Below, piece after piece: positions 47,305 to 61,328 of a stretch of 64,000 bases of DNA. Within the stretch, counting starts at the first letter, position 1; every line of letters starts with the position of its first letter. Source of the stretch: Juglans regia (Eukaryota > Streptophyta > Magnoliopsida > Fagales > Juglandaceae); the NCBI RefSeq assembly GCF_001411555.2, contig NC_049905.1, positions 12,119,053-12,183,052 on the forward strand, given 5' to 3'. Below the pieces are notes generated by a model. That model was given only the letters and a program-made list of their open reading frames with translations. It was not told the DNA's origin and ran no database searches. The translations under genes and the position numbers were made by a program.

Positions 47305-47640
47305 ATGATAGCGGTGGCTCCCGCTGGGAGTCGTCGCTAACTCTATCATATATTTTTTTTTTAGAGTTATTTTTATATAAATTTATTTAACAATCTTAAA
47401 TATTTAAAAAAATTAAAAAAATATTTATAATATTATTAAAAAATATTTCCTTAATCACGAAGTAAATAAAAAAGTAATTATTTTTTATTTTGTGATTAAA
47501 GAAGTATTTTTTAATAATATTATAAATTGATTTTATTTTTTTAAAATATTTAAAAATATTAAAAAATTTTCTATAAAAAATAATTATAAAAAAAATACAT
47601 AAAAAAATACATACCAGAGCCAACGGTGGCTCTAGCAGTA
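47305..47640. mobile_element. foldback MITE upstream of the SDR
   Basis: About 335 bases of AT-rich DNA with GGTGGCTC-containing ends. An AGAGCCA-ACGG-TGGCTCT palindrome lies at the right end, and an internal long inverted repeat around TAATCACGAAGTAAATAAAA lies near 47455-47510. It shares its sequence with 44283-44500. No transposase is present. Confidence 0.65.
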
Positions 47641-48477
47641 CTCTTGCTTAATATGTAAGTGGCCGACCATTCCTACCGCTTGGTTGGTAGAAATTTATTA
47701 AGCCAGCCAATACTTTTTGACTTATTATTAAAGGTAATCATAGTCTTCACACTTCCATTGTCCAGAGAGTTAAATGATTTTTTGCTGCTTATTTGGAAAT
47801 AATTCAGATCCTCTCAAAACTCAAATATATATTTAGTCTTTAAATTTCCCATTCTTGAACATGCTCTAAACTCATAATCACCATCTTATTGTAGTTAAAA
47901 GGGTGGCATTGGGGTCAGCAAAACCAAATCCTTTCTTTTAACACAAATTCTGATTGCAAGTCAGCATGCAGGATTTGGGGTTTGTTTAAAATTGAAAGTC
48001 AGACTGAAAGTATTTATATGGACATACGCACATGTTAAAAGACTCTTTTTATATGTCTATCTCATTTTCATTTGAAAACCAAATTTATTAGTAAAAATGG
48101 AGAGGACTTTGGTCCGGAGCATATTTGTCATGGGGCATGTTTCATTTGTTGAGTCTTGCCGTCCATAGATCAATTTTGTAAAATGTTTGAATTGCTTAAT
48201 CTTATTTGTTTGCTATAAATCATGTTCAACCTCTTCATCTATGTCACGTAGTTGATGGGGCTGGATATACGAGTCACATAATCTTCGGCACTTATTTGCA
48301 AGAGATGTATACAATTGAATGAGCTTTTGGGCAATTGAATAAGGGTGGGCGATTCTCTATGTCATCTTCTAAAAATGGAACAACAAGTCAAAAAGGGAGA
48401 AAGAGTCATTCCTGATCCGCTATGACAATTCGGGCCCCGATCGGTGTGGTGTGGAGCCCCTACTGGTGGCTGTACAT
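47641..48477. other. intergenic, no gene recognised
   Basis: Spacer between the MITE and the degraded B-type LTR. No clear coding frame or element end. Confidence 0.5.
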
Positions 48478-48900
48478 GAACATGAACGTGAACATGAATC
48501 TTGAATCTTGACCTGAATAACATGAACGTGAACTTGAAGCGTGGCTGAACATGAACATGAACTTGAACATAACATGAATGTGAACTTGAAATATAGCATG
48601 AACGTGAACGTGAGCATAGCATGAACGTGAACTTGAACATAGCATGAACGTGAACTTGAAATATAACATGAACGTGAACTTGAAACATATCATGAATATG
48701 AACTTGAAACATATCATGAACGTAAACTTGAACATAGAATGAACGTGAACTTGAACATAGCATGAATGTGAACTTGAAACATATCATGAACATGAACTTG
48801 AAACATATCATGAACGTGAATTTGAAATGCATTAACGTGAACTTGAAACATATCATGAACGTGAACTTAAAACATATCATGAATGTGAACTTGAAATGCA
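48478..48900. repeat. tandem repeat of about 21-24 bases
   Basis: Roughly eighteen imperfect units of the CATGAACGTGAACTTGAA(A)CATAT kind, the counterpart of 24090-24430 in B1. Confidence 0.85.
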
Positions 48901-51900
48901 TTATTATCTCATGGAGTTACCACGATGCTCTTGTCTCATGGGATTACCTTAATGATATTCTTATCTTATGGGGTTACCATAATGACATTCATATCTCATG
49001 GGATTATCATAATAGAGTAATCTTGTATATCCAATGTGATAATTAAAAGTGACCATGTGGGTGCTACACGGATCCCCTTAAGTCATGTGTTACTGTCGAT
49101 TACCGCGTCACAGCACAAATATATGCACCAACTGTGAGTGTGTTAACATATGTGCCACAATTGTTGTGGACACACGTATTGTACATGCCACAATTGTTGT
49201 GGTCACATGTATTATATATGCCAACAATTGTTGTGGACACACATATTGTATATGTCACAATTGTTGTGGACATATGTATTGTACGTATCTCATATCAGGT
49301 ATATGTACTCGCACAAGTACCTATAAGGTGGAATGAAATATGGCTCTATTAGTGTCAGTGTCTAGTGCGCTCCGGTGACCAGTTACTTAAGCTTCATTGG
49401 CAACCGTTGACTGTACTTTTTTTAACTTTAGAGAATTTCATACTAATTTAGAAACTTCAGCTTGAACAAAGGAGTTTCATTAGGATATTAACTCATCCTA
49501 ACACTTAGGGTCGTAATAGACGTAAACATTCTTGATATAACTTGAAAGGTTGTTCCCAAGATACATAAATTGTACTCGAGATGAAACATGATCTGAAATG
49601 AAAGGACAGAAGCCCTAATGTAACGTAACATGACATAAATGTGAGGCGAAAGACATGACATACAATGAGCCAGAAAACATTTCGTAGCATGTAATAGACA
49701 ACATTTCGTAGCATAACATAACATATAACATACAATATTTCGTAACATGACTTAACACGTAACGTACAACATTTCACAACATGGCATAACATGTAACGTA
49801 CAATATTTTGTAACATGACATACATGTAACAGATAGCATTACGTAAGATGATATACTTATAACAGTTAGAAATACGTGACATAATAAATTGTATAATAGA
49901 TAATCATGAAGTGACATGGCATAGTATGACATATATGATAACATACATACATAGACTGTAGTTTCATTATCCGTCACACATACGCAGTAATCTGATAGTA
50001 AGTTAAGAGGTAACTTACAGTGATCGTCACGTTTTACGAGGTAATGCACAAAATACGAAAAATTTGAAAGTAGGAGCTCTAAATGTTATGAACTTAATTA
50101 CTAACAAATAGAAACATGAAGAAATGCTAACTTATAGTAAAATTACCATTTTACCCTCTACATGCGAAAAAATGACAATTTTTTATCCCCTAATTTAAGA
50201 ATTTCACATCCTAACTCCGAAAGTCTCCAAGGAATGTAAATTTTGCCTTAAACTCAAATATCAACTTAGAAAAATTTAAAACAAAACAAAATTATGAAAA
50301 ACACCATAGGGCCGAAACAATCAAATGTCATTTCTTTTTTATTTTTGTTGCAATTTTATCCAACTCCAAAACTTATGATTAAACCGAATATTGTGACAAA
50401 GATCCTCATATCCTTAGTTTAAAAATATGCTTAAAACATCCAACAAGATTATAATTCACATAATCACAAAACTCTTTAGTAAAAATATCCAAACTTTTTA
50501 ACTAAAATTCAACTCTTGAATCTCAAGGTTTTACCTGTTTCAAAGCATTTCTAAAAACTCTAAAAATTCAAAAGTTTCTTCTAACATGTTCATAACAAAA
50601 ACCTAAGAACTAACATACTTTGAATCAACACACAAAAGTCACAAAAAATCACAAAATAGCACATGAAGCACTCGGCTTCTACCCTAAGCCAAAAACAGAA
50701 TTTCTTTCCCAACTAGTTTTGATCAAACACTTGATCTAAGGCATTCTATGGTGAGGTCTTCAAAAAATAAACATAAAATGGTTTAAAATTCTGTCCTAAA
50801 GTATATCCAAGCATTAAACTTAAAATACATGGATAAAAATAACTCAAAATATGGATCTAACTAAAAACATCAAACTTTTGACCCAATCGTATAATCTCTT
50901 GCATAAAGATTCACATATTTGGAATCGATGTCAAAAAGCTTCAAACTAACATCCTAACATGTAGATAAATGGTTTAGAATCATCAAATAAAAATATGAAA
51001 GCCATTGGATTAAGATTAAACTACAAAAAACTCAAACTTTCTAAAAATAGAAACTGTGTTTCCTCTTCCAGTTTCTAAGTATCTATATTTGAGAAAATAT
51101 TTCTTCAAAATCTTTAATCATGCAACTAATCTTGACAAAACATTCATATATAGATGTTAACAACACTCCATAAAACTTTCGGACCAAGAATCGTCCATTA
51201 GCCTGGTCAAAAAGTCCAAAACTCATCACACCATCCAGATTGTCATCTAGATTGACCTTTCCATAGTTAAAATAAATTTTGACCAATCAAACGACTATGA
51301 AATCAAACAAACAAGATACCCACATAAATTAGACTCAAAGAAGAACAACGTTCATGAAGGAATCATTGTGAGATGAAACTTACAAGGGTTCCAGAAATGG
51401 CACACAAAAAGCCACTGAAAGCTGCCCAAGAGAGCTCCTAAGGGTTTTTTTGCAAGAATTTGAGTGAAAAGTGGTGAAGGGAAGGAAGTAAAGACCTGAA
51501 TGCCTCTTACACATTCTGAAGAGTGAAAGGAGAGCATGAGTGACATTTTGGTGATTATGGGTTTGGCCAAAACAAGGGGCAAAACAGTGGGCAATAGTGA
51601 GTGGTTTTTAGCCAAAGAAATATCTAATAGAAGGGTGGTGGTGAGGTGACCTTTGGCCTCACATCATGCATGACTTTGGGGCAAGCTTTGGGCAGAGGCT
51701 GGTCTACCATGGGTGGGAGAAAACTTACTCAAAAAGCTTTGCAAAGTAGCCGAAATTCGTTGGCCTTAATGAGCCTTGAACAAATGGGTTTCATTTGGAG
51801 TTTAGAGAAGGTTCGGTTAAGGTATGAGATTCTATCAAATTCAAATCGATTTTTTTTTTTTTTTTTTTTTGTCCATTCAAATTTTCAAGATTTAAATGGG

Positions 51901-51905
51901 TGGAT
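48478..51905 (-). repeat. degraded inverted B-type LTR (B2)
   Basis: The reverse complement aligns with B1 from about 21270 to 24430. Matches include the leader (51360-51880 with 21270-21760), the AT-rich stretch, the palindromic array (49140-49300) and the short tandem repeats of CATGAACGTGAACTTGAA type (48478-48900). Both LTR ends are missing. Long open frames over the short repeats (Phe/Thr/Met-rich) are repeat artefacts. Confidence 0.8.
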
Positions 51906-53303
51906 AAGCTAAATACTTGACGGCAACGATTGAAAACCGGCAGCTAAACCGACTCTTGGAACTACCTGCGTGAATGGAGTGAGGTAGGACGCATCTAGAA
52001 GCTCTTAAGGTCAAGGAATCCGTCAGTGCCACCCGTTTGGTTTTGACATAATAGCAAGAATTCATAGCTCAGCTAATTTGTTGCAATTGGTAAATGAGAT
52101 GTAGAGATCAAATCCTAACCTTCCACTGATCAAATCCTAATCTTCACTCAAATCGACTTTAACAAAATCTAAAAATGATGATATTTAAGTTATTATATCA
52201 AGCTTAAGAAATGAAAAATTACGCTGGAATTCACACCAGAAATTTGTGCGCTTGATCTTTGCTCAACATTGGCTATAGCAAATTCAACTTCGGCGATGTT
52301 GGCTCGAGCAAACATAATTTCTTTCCCTAATAATAAAACAAAAGGAAAGTTTGTGCAAACTCCGCTTGACCCGCGATTGGCCTGGGAACTTGCTCAAAAC
52401 CAACTTCACATTATTCCTCACCCATTGTGCTCAAGCCGCCCCATAATGCACTCCGCTCAATCCTCTTATCCTTGGTGTTAAGAGGAATGGTTTTGTTTAT
52501 CCGCCATCATGGGTGTCTTCCCATTGCCTCCACATTTCAAATTCTCAACACTAACAATCGGTCAAAGCTGATTTTGGAAATGGGCTCTAAAACGATTAGC
52601 ATCCGCTGCTCCAATTTCAAGACACGTAATCTCGTCCCCAACCCTCCATGCCTGATTCACCGATTTCCACATGTTTTCACTCTAACTTTGAAAGTAGAGT
52701 TCTATCCCTCTTGAAAGTTGGACTTGTAAAATACATTGATGGTGGCAAATCTGCTACCATCCAGCCTCATTTAGAATCATGGAAAAAACTATACAAAATC
52801 CCATTACTACTTGGGGCTCCAAGAGAGAGAGAAAACTAGTTATATTGAACCAGATTTCGTTGCCTTGATTTAGTTGGAGTTGTGATTTTCATTTCTTTTA
52901 GCCAACGAAACACCTTTTTCCTTTCTTTAATTGATAGCCAAACAAAAAGGGAAAAACCAGTGCTGGAGAAAGACCCAGAAAATATAACTTCTCTATATCA
53001 AATAGACTGTACAGTGCACTTACCGTTTTCATGAATGGACTACTGGTACAATATGGTTCATATTGGCACTGGGACGACCGTTAATAAAAAATATAAACAA
53101 GATTAAGCGAAAGGACGATGATAATAGCTATTTCCGACTAGGTTGTTATAATTAACCAGAGTAGCCAAAAGCCTTCATGGCCTATGCTGCTCTTTGGTCT
53201 TGTTCAAATTCATTTAGATGCAGTGATCCCTGGCATTAACTGTAATACTACCCAGGTTTTACTAATAATAATATCCTATATTGGATCCATCTGGGTCTAA
53301 GGT
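51906..53303. other. intergenic; possible eroded coding relic
   Basis: No family recognised. Short open frames at 52269-52840 have moderate protein-like composition but no diagnostic motif. A T run lies at about 51850-51871 at the B2 border. Confidence 0.4.
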
Positions 53304-55645
<2,342 letters not shown>

Positions 55646-56490
55646 CTGCAATGAAACAAAAGTCAGTTCATCATCAATATTTTTTCACTCCAGTGGCTCT
55701 ACTTCATGTATTCAGAAAATTTTTTACTTCACAATATTACCTCCTCCAAGGATTCCAACAGGCCTGTAATTTTCCCAAAATACCTTTTGGGACAGTTTTA
55801 TTGGAACAATTTTGAGACTTTTTTTTTCGTGAAATTTTTGTCTTTTGGGATGAAACTTTTCGTTCCAAAAGACCTTATTTGTTGTAGTGAGGGATGCATA
55901 GTGAGTTTTAGTCAGAAGGGAATTTTCAAGTATCTGGTCCTGGCAAAATAAAGGCCCTGGTGACAGACACAGCTGCTCAACTAGGCGTTTGTCTAGGTGC
56001 ACCAAGCTAGAAACAATAAGGTAAAAAGGAGATGACGACATCATTTATATTTTACATTCTGTAGAGTCATCTGAGGACTCTAAACTATAACACTTACCTA
56101 AGAAATTATTTTGATGATGTTATTACTTTAATTTACTATATGTTGACAAGATTAATATGGGTACAACCCAACATAATTCCACTCTTGGATAAAATCATTA
56201 ACTGGAATTATATGCTGCAATTCCAAAACGTGAACAGAAGTTATCATTTTCATTAGACAATATCCCAATTTGATCATCCATTAAATAGTTACCATAACCC
56301 AGTCCAACATGCCTAGTTGAAAGTACAAGCCCATGTGTCAAATATCAGATTAGGAGAGGCCACTGGTTGCCTGATGAGAATCAATGAAAGTTCAGCATTC
56401 CTCCATCCAATTAGGGACGGTCACCACTACTTCTCTTTTATGATTTCTGACCAATGCATTGAGGGGAACATGGCACCATAATAGTGTAAC
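55646..56490. other. upstream of the ABCF pseudogene, no gene recognised
   Basis: The 5' exons of ABCF1 are not recognisable here. AT-rich spacer. Confidence 0.5.
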
Positions 56491-56720
56491 ACCCCAGACT
56501 GTGTACAAGAAGGGTGGCAAATAGAAGCCCACATTGCCTAGGAAGAAATTCTTACAGTTCATAATAATTTCTAAAGTGCTTAATAGTAACCTTGATTAGT
56601 CACTTTTTAATATAAGCCACTGTGTCACTTGTCCATAAAAGGGGGTATAAGCCCATGTATGACTTCAGTTTTCCCCTTGTTGGTTCAAGCAAGCTCAAGT
56701 GCAAATCACAACGCGCCAAG
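56491..56720 (+). repeat. possible LTR start fragment
   Basis: Starts TGTAACACCCCAGACTGTG at about 56493 and has a CCCACATTGCC segment soon after, as in some plant solo LTRs. No matching end or target duplication was found. Confidence 0.35.
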
Positions 56721-57136
56721 GCGGAAGCACTTTGTTACCAAAGACAATCGCACATTCGGCACGGCAGATTTTTAGTAAACTTAAAGCACAAAAGTGTGGT
56801 TTTATAGTTTCTCAATTTTAACTATTTGCTATTTGTTTGGATCATTAATTTAAATGATGTAGATGATGATGAGGATTATAAATTTTTTGATAGCAATGAT
56901 GATGGTCCTATGCTCGATGATGAGGGTGCTTATATACTGTAGATCTGCAAATTATTTCATATATTAGCATTGAATTCAATATTTTGTAAAGCACAAGAGA
57001 ATTATATTAAATATTGTGTTTAAATTTTATATAATCAGTTATAAGACTGTCATGTTGCATAATACTTTACTTCAAACAAAAGGGTACTTGCCCTTTGTAC
57101 TTTGCATCTAGGCTCTAGGTGGTGTGTATGCTGAAG

Positions 57137-57334
57137 TGCATTTGCTACTTTCACTAACATCTCTTTTCTTAAATCGTTACAAATGATAACAGAGTCAGTT
57201 TCCAGTCAAAAGTGTGGAAATCAAACATCCACATGGGGGGGAGATTGTAGCACTTCAGATGAAATATAGGAAACGTGGTGAATGATATCCTACATTTCCT
57301 GAAAAAGAGAATGTTAGTGAAAGTAGCAAATGCA
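57137..57334. repeat. inverted repeat with perfect 24-bp arms
   Basis: Left arm 57137-57160 (TGCATTTGCTACTTTCACTA then ACAT) is the exact complement of the right arm 57311-57334. Weaker pairing extends the arms on both sides. This could be a small foldback element. Confidence 0.8.
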
Positions 57335-58989
57335 CCCCGTTTCAGATGGCCACCAGATCAACATGAGGATGGCCGTGGTCACTCCTAGTTTCTCAAAGGG
57401 CATGAAGGCACCCAGTGAGATCGAGGGGCCACCCATTGAAGAGAAAGAGGGTGCTGCAGCCACCGCCAGTTCTCAAAGTGGGTGGCCATGGCGGTCACAC
57501 CCTTTGATTTGGCAGGGGAGGTGCCTGCCCCTCCTCCTCCTCCAATTATTGTTTATAACTTGTTAAACGTTTTTTGATACGCAAGTATTTTTATTGGTTT
57601 TTCTTTTTATTTTTAAGTTCTTTCTTTTAATTTTAATTTTAATTTTTTTTGTTATTTATATTATATTTTTATTTTTCCTGACATGTGGCATGTCCAGTAA
57701 GAATTTTTAATAGTTAATTAATATAATATTAAAAGAACGACTGATTTAATCAAAGTGAAAGCACAGAAAATAAAATTTTCAAAATTAGAATATAGGTAGT
57801 AACCTGGCCAAAAGGCAAACTATAGGAGCTATTTTAGTATATGTAACTCAAGCAGCAGTACTTTCAGAGTCAATGTTAATAGTTATTTTAGCTCAATTAA
57901 TTTTGAGGGTTACATACTAAAATGATGTTAATAGTTAATAGTTTTAATGTCAATAGTTAATTTTAATGTTAGTAGTTTTTTAAAAGTGATTGTGAGATGC
58001 TTGAACATTCACAACTGCAACTATCATTTCCATGCAATAAACTACTAATCATTCCATAGTTCAATGTGTTGTCGAGTATTCCTGAAGAGTTCCATTCAAT
58101 GTGTTGTCTAACTTTAATCATTTGCACCTTAAGTTCATATATGATTAAATGCATGACCAACCTATATAAATCAGATCCTTACAATGCCATGATCAATCCT
58201 GCTAAAAATGTCAAATCAAAGCGTATATAAACCATGAACCCAAGAAAAACACCCACATATGCTGTAATTTGAGATCAGAGAAAGGCAACCTCTTCATTGT
58301 ATTTTTCTCACTAAGACCCAATATTTCATAATTTCCAAAGAATACAACTATGGGGAAAGATTAATGTAAATTTTCTAGACAAACAAATCTCTTGGCTTCA
58401 GTTCCATAAGCATAACCAGCGACATTGCAGCAAATCAATTTATTTTATCTTATAATTTGAACTGCTTTCTTACCTTATTATGTTTCCAAAATATTTTTAT
58501 AATTTGTAATTATTTTATAAGCCCAGAAGATTCAAAGTGCTCTGTTTGTTTCAAAAAAACTTTCTTTTGAAGCGAAAAGCTTTTCTCCATGTTAACTTCC
58601 CTCACTCCACCTGATTTCTCCAAAAAAACTTTCTTTTGAAGCGAAAAGCTTTTCTGTCAGAATACAAAGCCGAAGTACCTATCATAAGAAAAATTCACCT
58701 ACCTGAATCGGGTTTTCTTAAAAAATTTAGGGTCGACATCATACAAAGTCTTGGACTCATACATACACGCAAAGCATAAGCAATGTATTAGGCATTAATA
58801 CAAGAATTTTAAAAAGAAAGAAAAAACAGAGCATTAACCAAACTCGTATATATCCCTCCTCCCCCTTCTTTTTCCACTCATCCAAACCAGAAAACGATAA
58901 CATAATTTCATTGAACCGTGAAAGAAGTTTTAGATTAACGATGCGTGAGGAACTTACGCGGATATCTGGTGAGAGCGGATGCGAGCAGA
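57335..58989. other. intergenic, no gene recognised
   Basis: AT-rich. A direct repeat of about 35 bases (CAAAAAAACTTTCTTTTGAA then GCGAAAAGC) occurs at 58552-58586 and 58621-58655. No convincing gene. Confidence 0.5.
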
Positions 58990-59068
58990 GCACGCCAGTA
59001 CATGTCCGTTCCGATATACTAAGCGCTCCAACTCCGTGGCTGATTTTCTTGCTAAGGATGGGGTTTAA
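58990..59068 (+). mobile_element. LINE RNase H tail fragment
   Basis: The plus strand encodes [12 protein letters not shown] followed by a stop, the usual C-terminal RNase H ending of plant LINEs. Sequence before it is too eroded to extend. Confidence 0.45.
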
Positions 59069-59091
59069 ATACTGAAGATTGATGATATGAA

Positions 59092-59356
59092 CGTAACGCC
59101 GGAGGTTCAGAAAGTTAGTTACTATTACACAACATCTCCAATAATAAAAAATAAATAAACAAAAATTCTACAAAATACTTAATTTATTTATTCTATCCAA
59201 AAATCTATGTTCCTCCATAGAAATACTAAACATAAACCTCAATAAAATAAAATAACATCTCCACAAAGACTCAAATTATTCATAACTTGTCATACCAAAA
59301 TAACTTCTTGAGAAAAAACTACTAAATATGATCCTCCAAAATACTTGTACACTTAG
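59092..59356 (-). repeat. truncated A-type LTR end (A5)
   Basis: Begins GTAACGCCGGAGGTTCAGAA on the plus strand. This is a diverged version of the A3 and A4 ends (GGAGGTCCGGAGAGTTAA), followed by similar AT-rich sequence. It is cut at 59356 where the copia LTR starts. Confidence 0.6.
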
Positions 59357-60438
59357 TGTTGGAAATATTTTTAAAATAATATATTATATTTATTATTAAT
59401 AATATTTTGGTAATTTATTTTTGGAAGTTGTAAATTTTTTTGGAAAGAGAGAAATCAAGAAAAGTTTATTAGCAATAGCTTATGGTTATAAGATATTGGG
59501 TCTATGTTCTAACCACGGTCCTTTGATTGGCTTAGTGGTATTTTGTAGCTTTCCATTTAACCCATGGGATGGGTTTGAATCACACATCTTCCAAGATTAT
59601 AGAGTTTTGTTGATTTAAAGAGAGGCAACCCTAGGAATCAAGGGGCATGCATTCATGAAGCAAAGCAATGCATGAGTATTGCATCAAGGGGCGCTAGGCA
59701 TGAGAGGCGTTGCAACTCAGTTGAAGTGGAAGCAACATGACCATCGGTGCAATACCCATGCATTGCTTTTCGACGTTGATGGAGCCAATTTTCGACGTTG
59801 GCAAAAGAAAATTCACTTCCTCTTGGGCAGTCTCAAAGTAGTGTATGTTCTAACCACTCATAGGCCGTCTGCAAATGAGGATGAGACAATTGCTCAAAGT
59901 CGGGCAAGAATCAAGTAGGAACAAGACGACTACATCTGCAAAGGTTACATCTACAATGCAATGTCTAACACATTGTTCGACGTGTACCAGAACAAAGCAA
60001 CTGTCAAGGATGTAACGCTCCGTCCCCTGAGGGTCCGGAGAGTTAACTCATATAACCTGATAATCAACTCTAACAAGGCTAGAGCACTTCCAAATTCAAG
60101 AATATATATTTCCCAAACTTCAAATCAAACGTAAATACTTCAATTAAATAGACCATATAAACTCATTTATCCAATTTTCAATCCAACAACCCAAGTAAAA
60201 TCAACTCTTCTTCATGACTCAAATAACAAACTAGAAATAATGTAATATTAACATAAGTCTCCATAAACCGTCTAAATCCACTGAAGCAAACTTAAAAAAA
60301 AAAAAATAACTTCCAACATCAACACTAATACCACGAGATATCCAACAACCATTCACTACTAATCTTCTCCATAAACTTTAATACTGATCCTTAGCTGAAC
60401 CATCAATGTCATCTGAAATATTATGAAGATTAAATGGG

Positions 60439-60456
60439 TGAGTTATCAACAACTCA
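60439..60456 (-). other. conserved LTR hairpin (A4)
   Basis: TGAGTT-ATCAAC-AACTCA, 428 bases from the LTR end. Confidence 0.7.
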
Positions 60457-60671
60457 GCAAGCAGAGAGCATATACTAGCATGTAAACATAAGCATTTATA
60501 ACATTTGATAAACAGAACAAAACATTTACTTTTAGAATGCAGAAACAAAACTTTGTACAAAAGCATTAAAGCGAAATTTTTTAGAAAAACAAACTTGTTC
60601 TCAAAAAAGAAAGTCCTTTGGCATATTTAACTGAAACATTATAATCATATCATCGTTTAGTATCACATCGG

Positions 60672-60860
60672 GACAGTACCATGTTTAACCCCCGTGGTAG
60701 GGTTATAAACCACCATTATACCTGTGACTGGGCCATATTCCATGTTTCACCCCCGTGGTAGGGTTATAAACCACCATTATACCCGTGGCTGGGCCGTATA
60801 CCATGTTTCACCCCAGTGGTAGGGTTATAAACCACCATTATATCCGTGGCTGGGCCTTAA
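60672..60860. repeat. 65-bp tandem repeat array in A4
   Basis: Three near-identical units containing CCCGTGGTAGGGTTATAAAC and GTGGCTGGGCC. The A3 array at about 32750-32880 uses a shorter, related unit. Confidence 0.85.
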
Positions 60861-61274
60861 CAGAAACAGAATAGATTTCATCAGAATCCAATTACAATCA
60901 TATACAGAATCAGAACTTCATGCCAAGGTTTTCAGATGACTCATCATATCAAAACAAAATATTTAATTGCTTTAGATCGCTTCACATGTTCGACTAAACA
61001 GAATCAAAATATTTTCATTGACTCATAAAAAAACTTTTAGATTTCCATATTCGCTCTTTTGCATAGTTCAAAAATAAAGTGCACAAAACTAGCTCATGTC
61101 TACACCAGTCATGACAGAAAAATACTTTCTCTTATGTTAAATTTATGCATATGCAAAATAAACATTTGAGGTTGTTTTCAGATCATTTCTTTTCAAAAAA
61201 ACAAACACGTTTATTCCCAAAGTCAACCTCATTTTATTTCTTTTATGCAAAACTAGTATATGAACCCCGCTTAC

Positions 61275-61328
61275 CTGATTTCTTTGTATTATCAACACCT
61301 TGAGTCGGAACTCTAGTAATAACACCAC
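61275..61328 (-). other. putative microexon in LTR A4
   Basis: Fifty-four bases on the minus strand between TTTTGTTTAG and GTAAGCGGG. Confidence 0.45.

Noticed and set aside
48478..48900. CRISPR-like array
   Set aside because: Repeats are imperfect, contiguous and lack unique spacers; this is a plant LTR satellite-like region.
48362..48901. 179-codon open frame rich in Phe, Thr, Met and Lys
   Set aside because: It translates the short tandem DNA repeat of LTR B2; its periodicity follows the DNA unit and no family is recognised.
52269..52840. Possible gene relic upstream of the ABCF pseudogene
   Set aside because: Open frames are short, in different frames and carry no motif that I can name.
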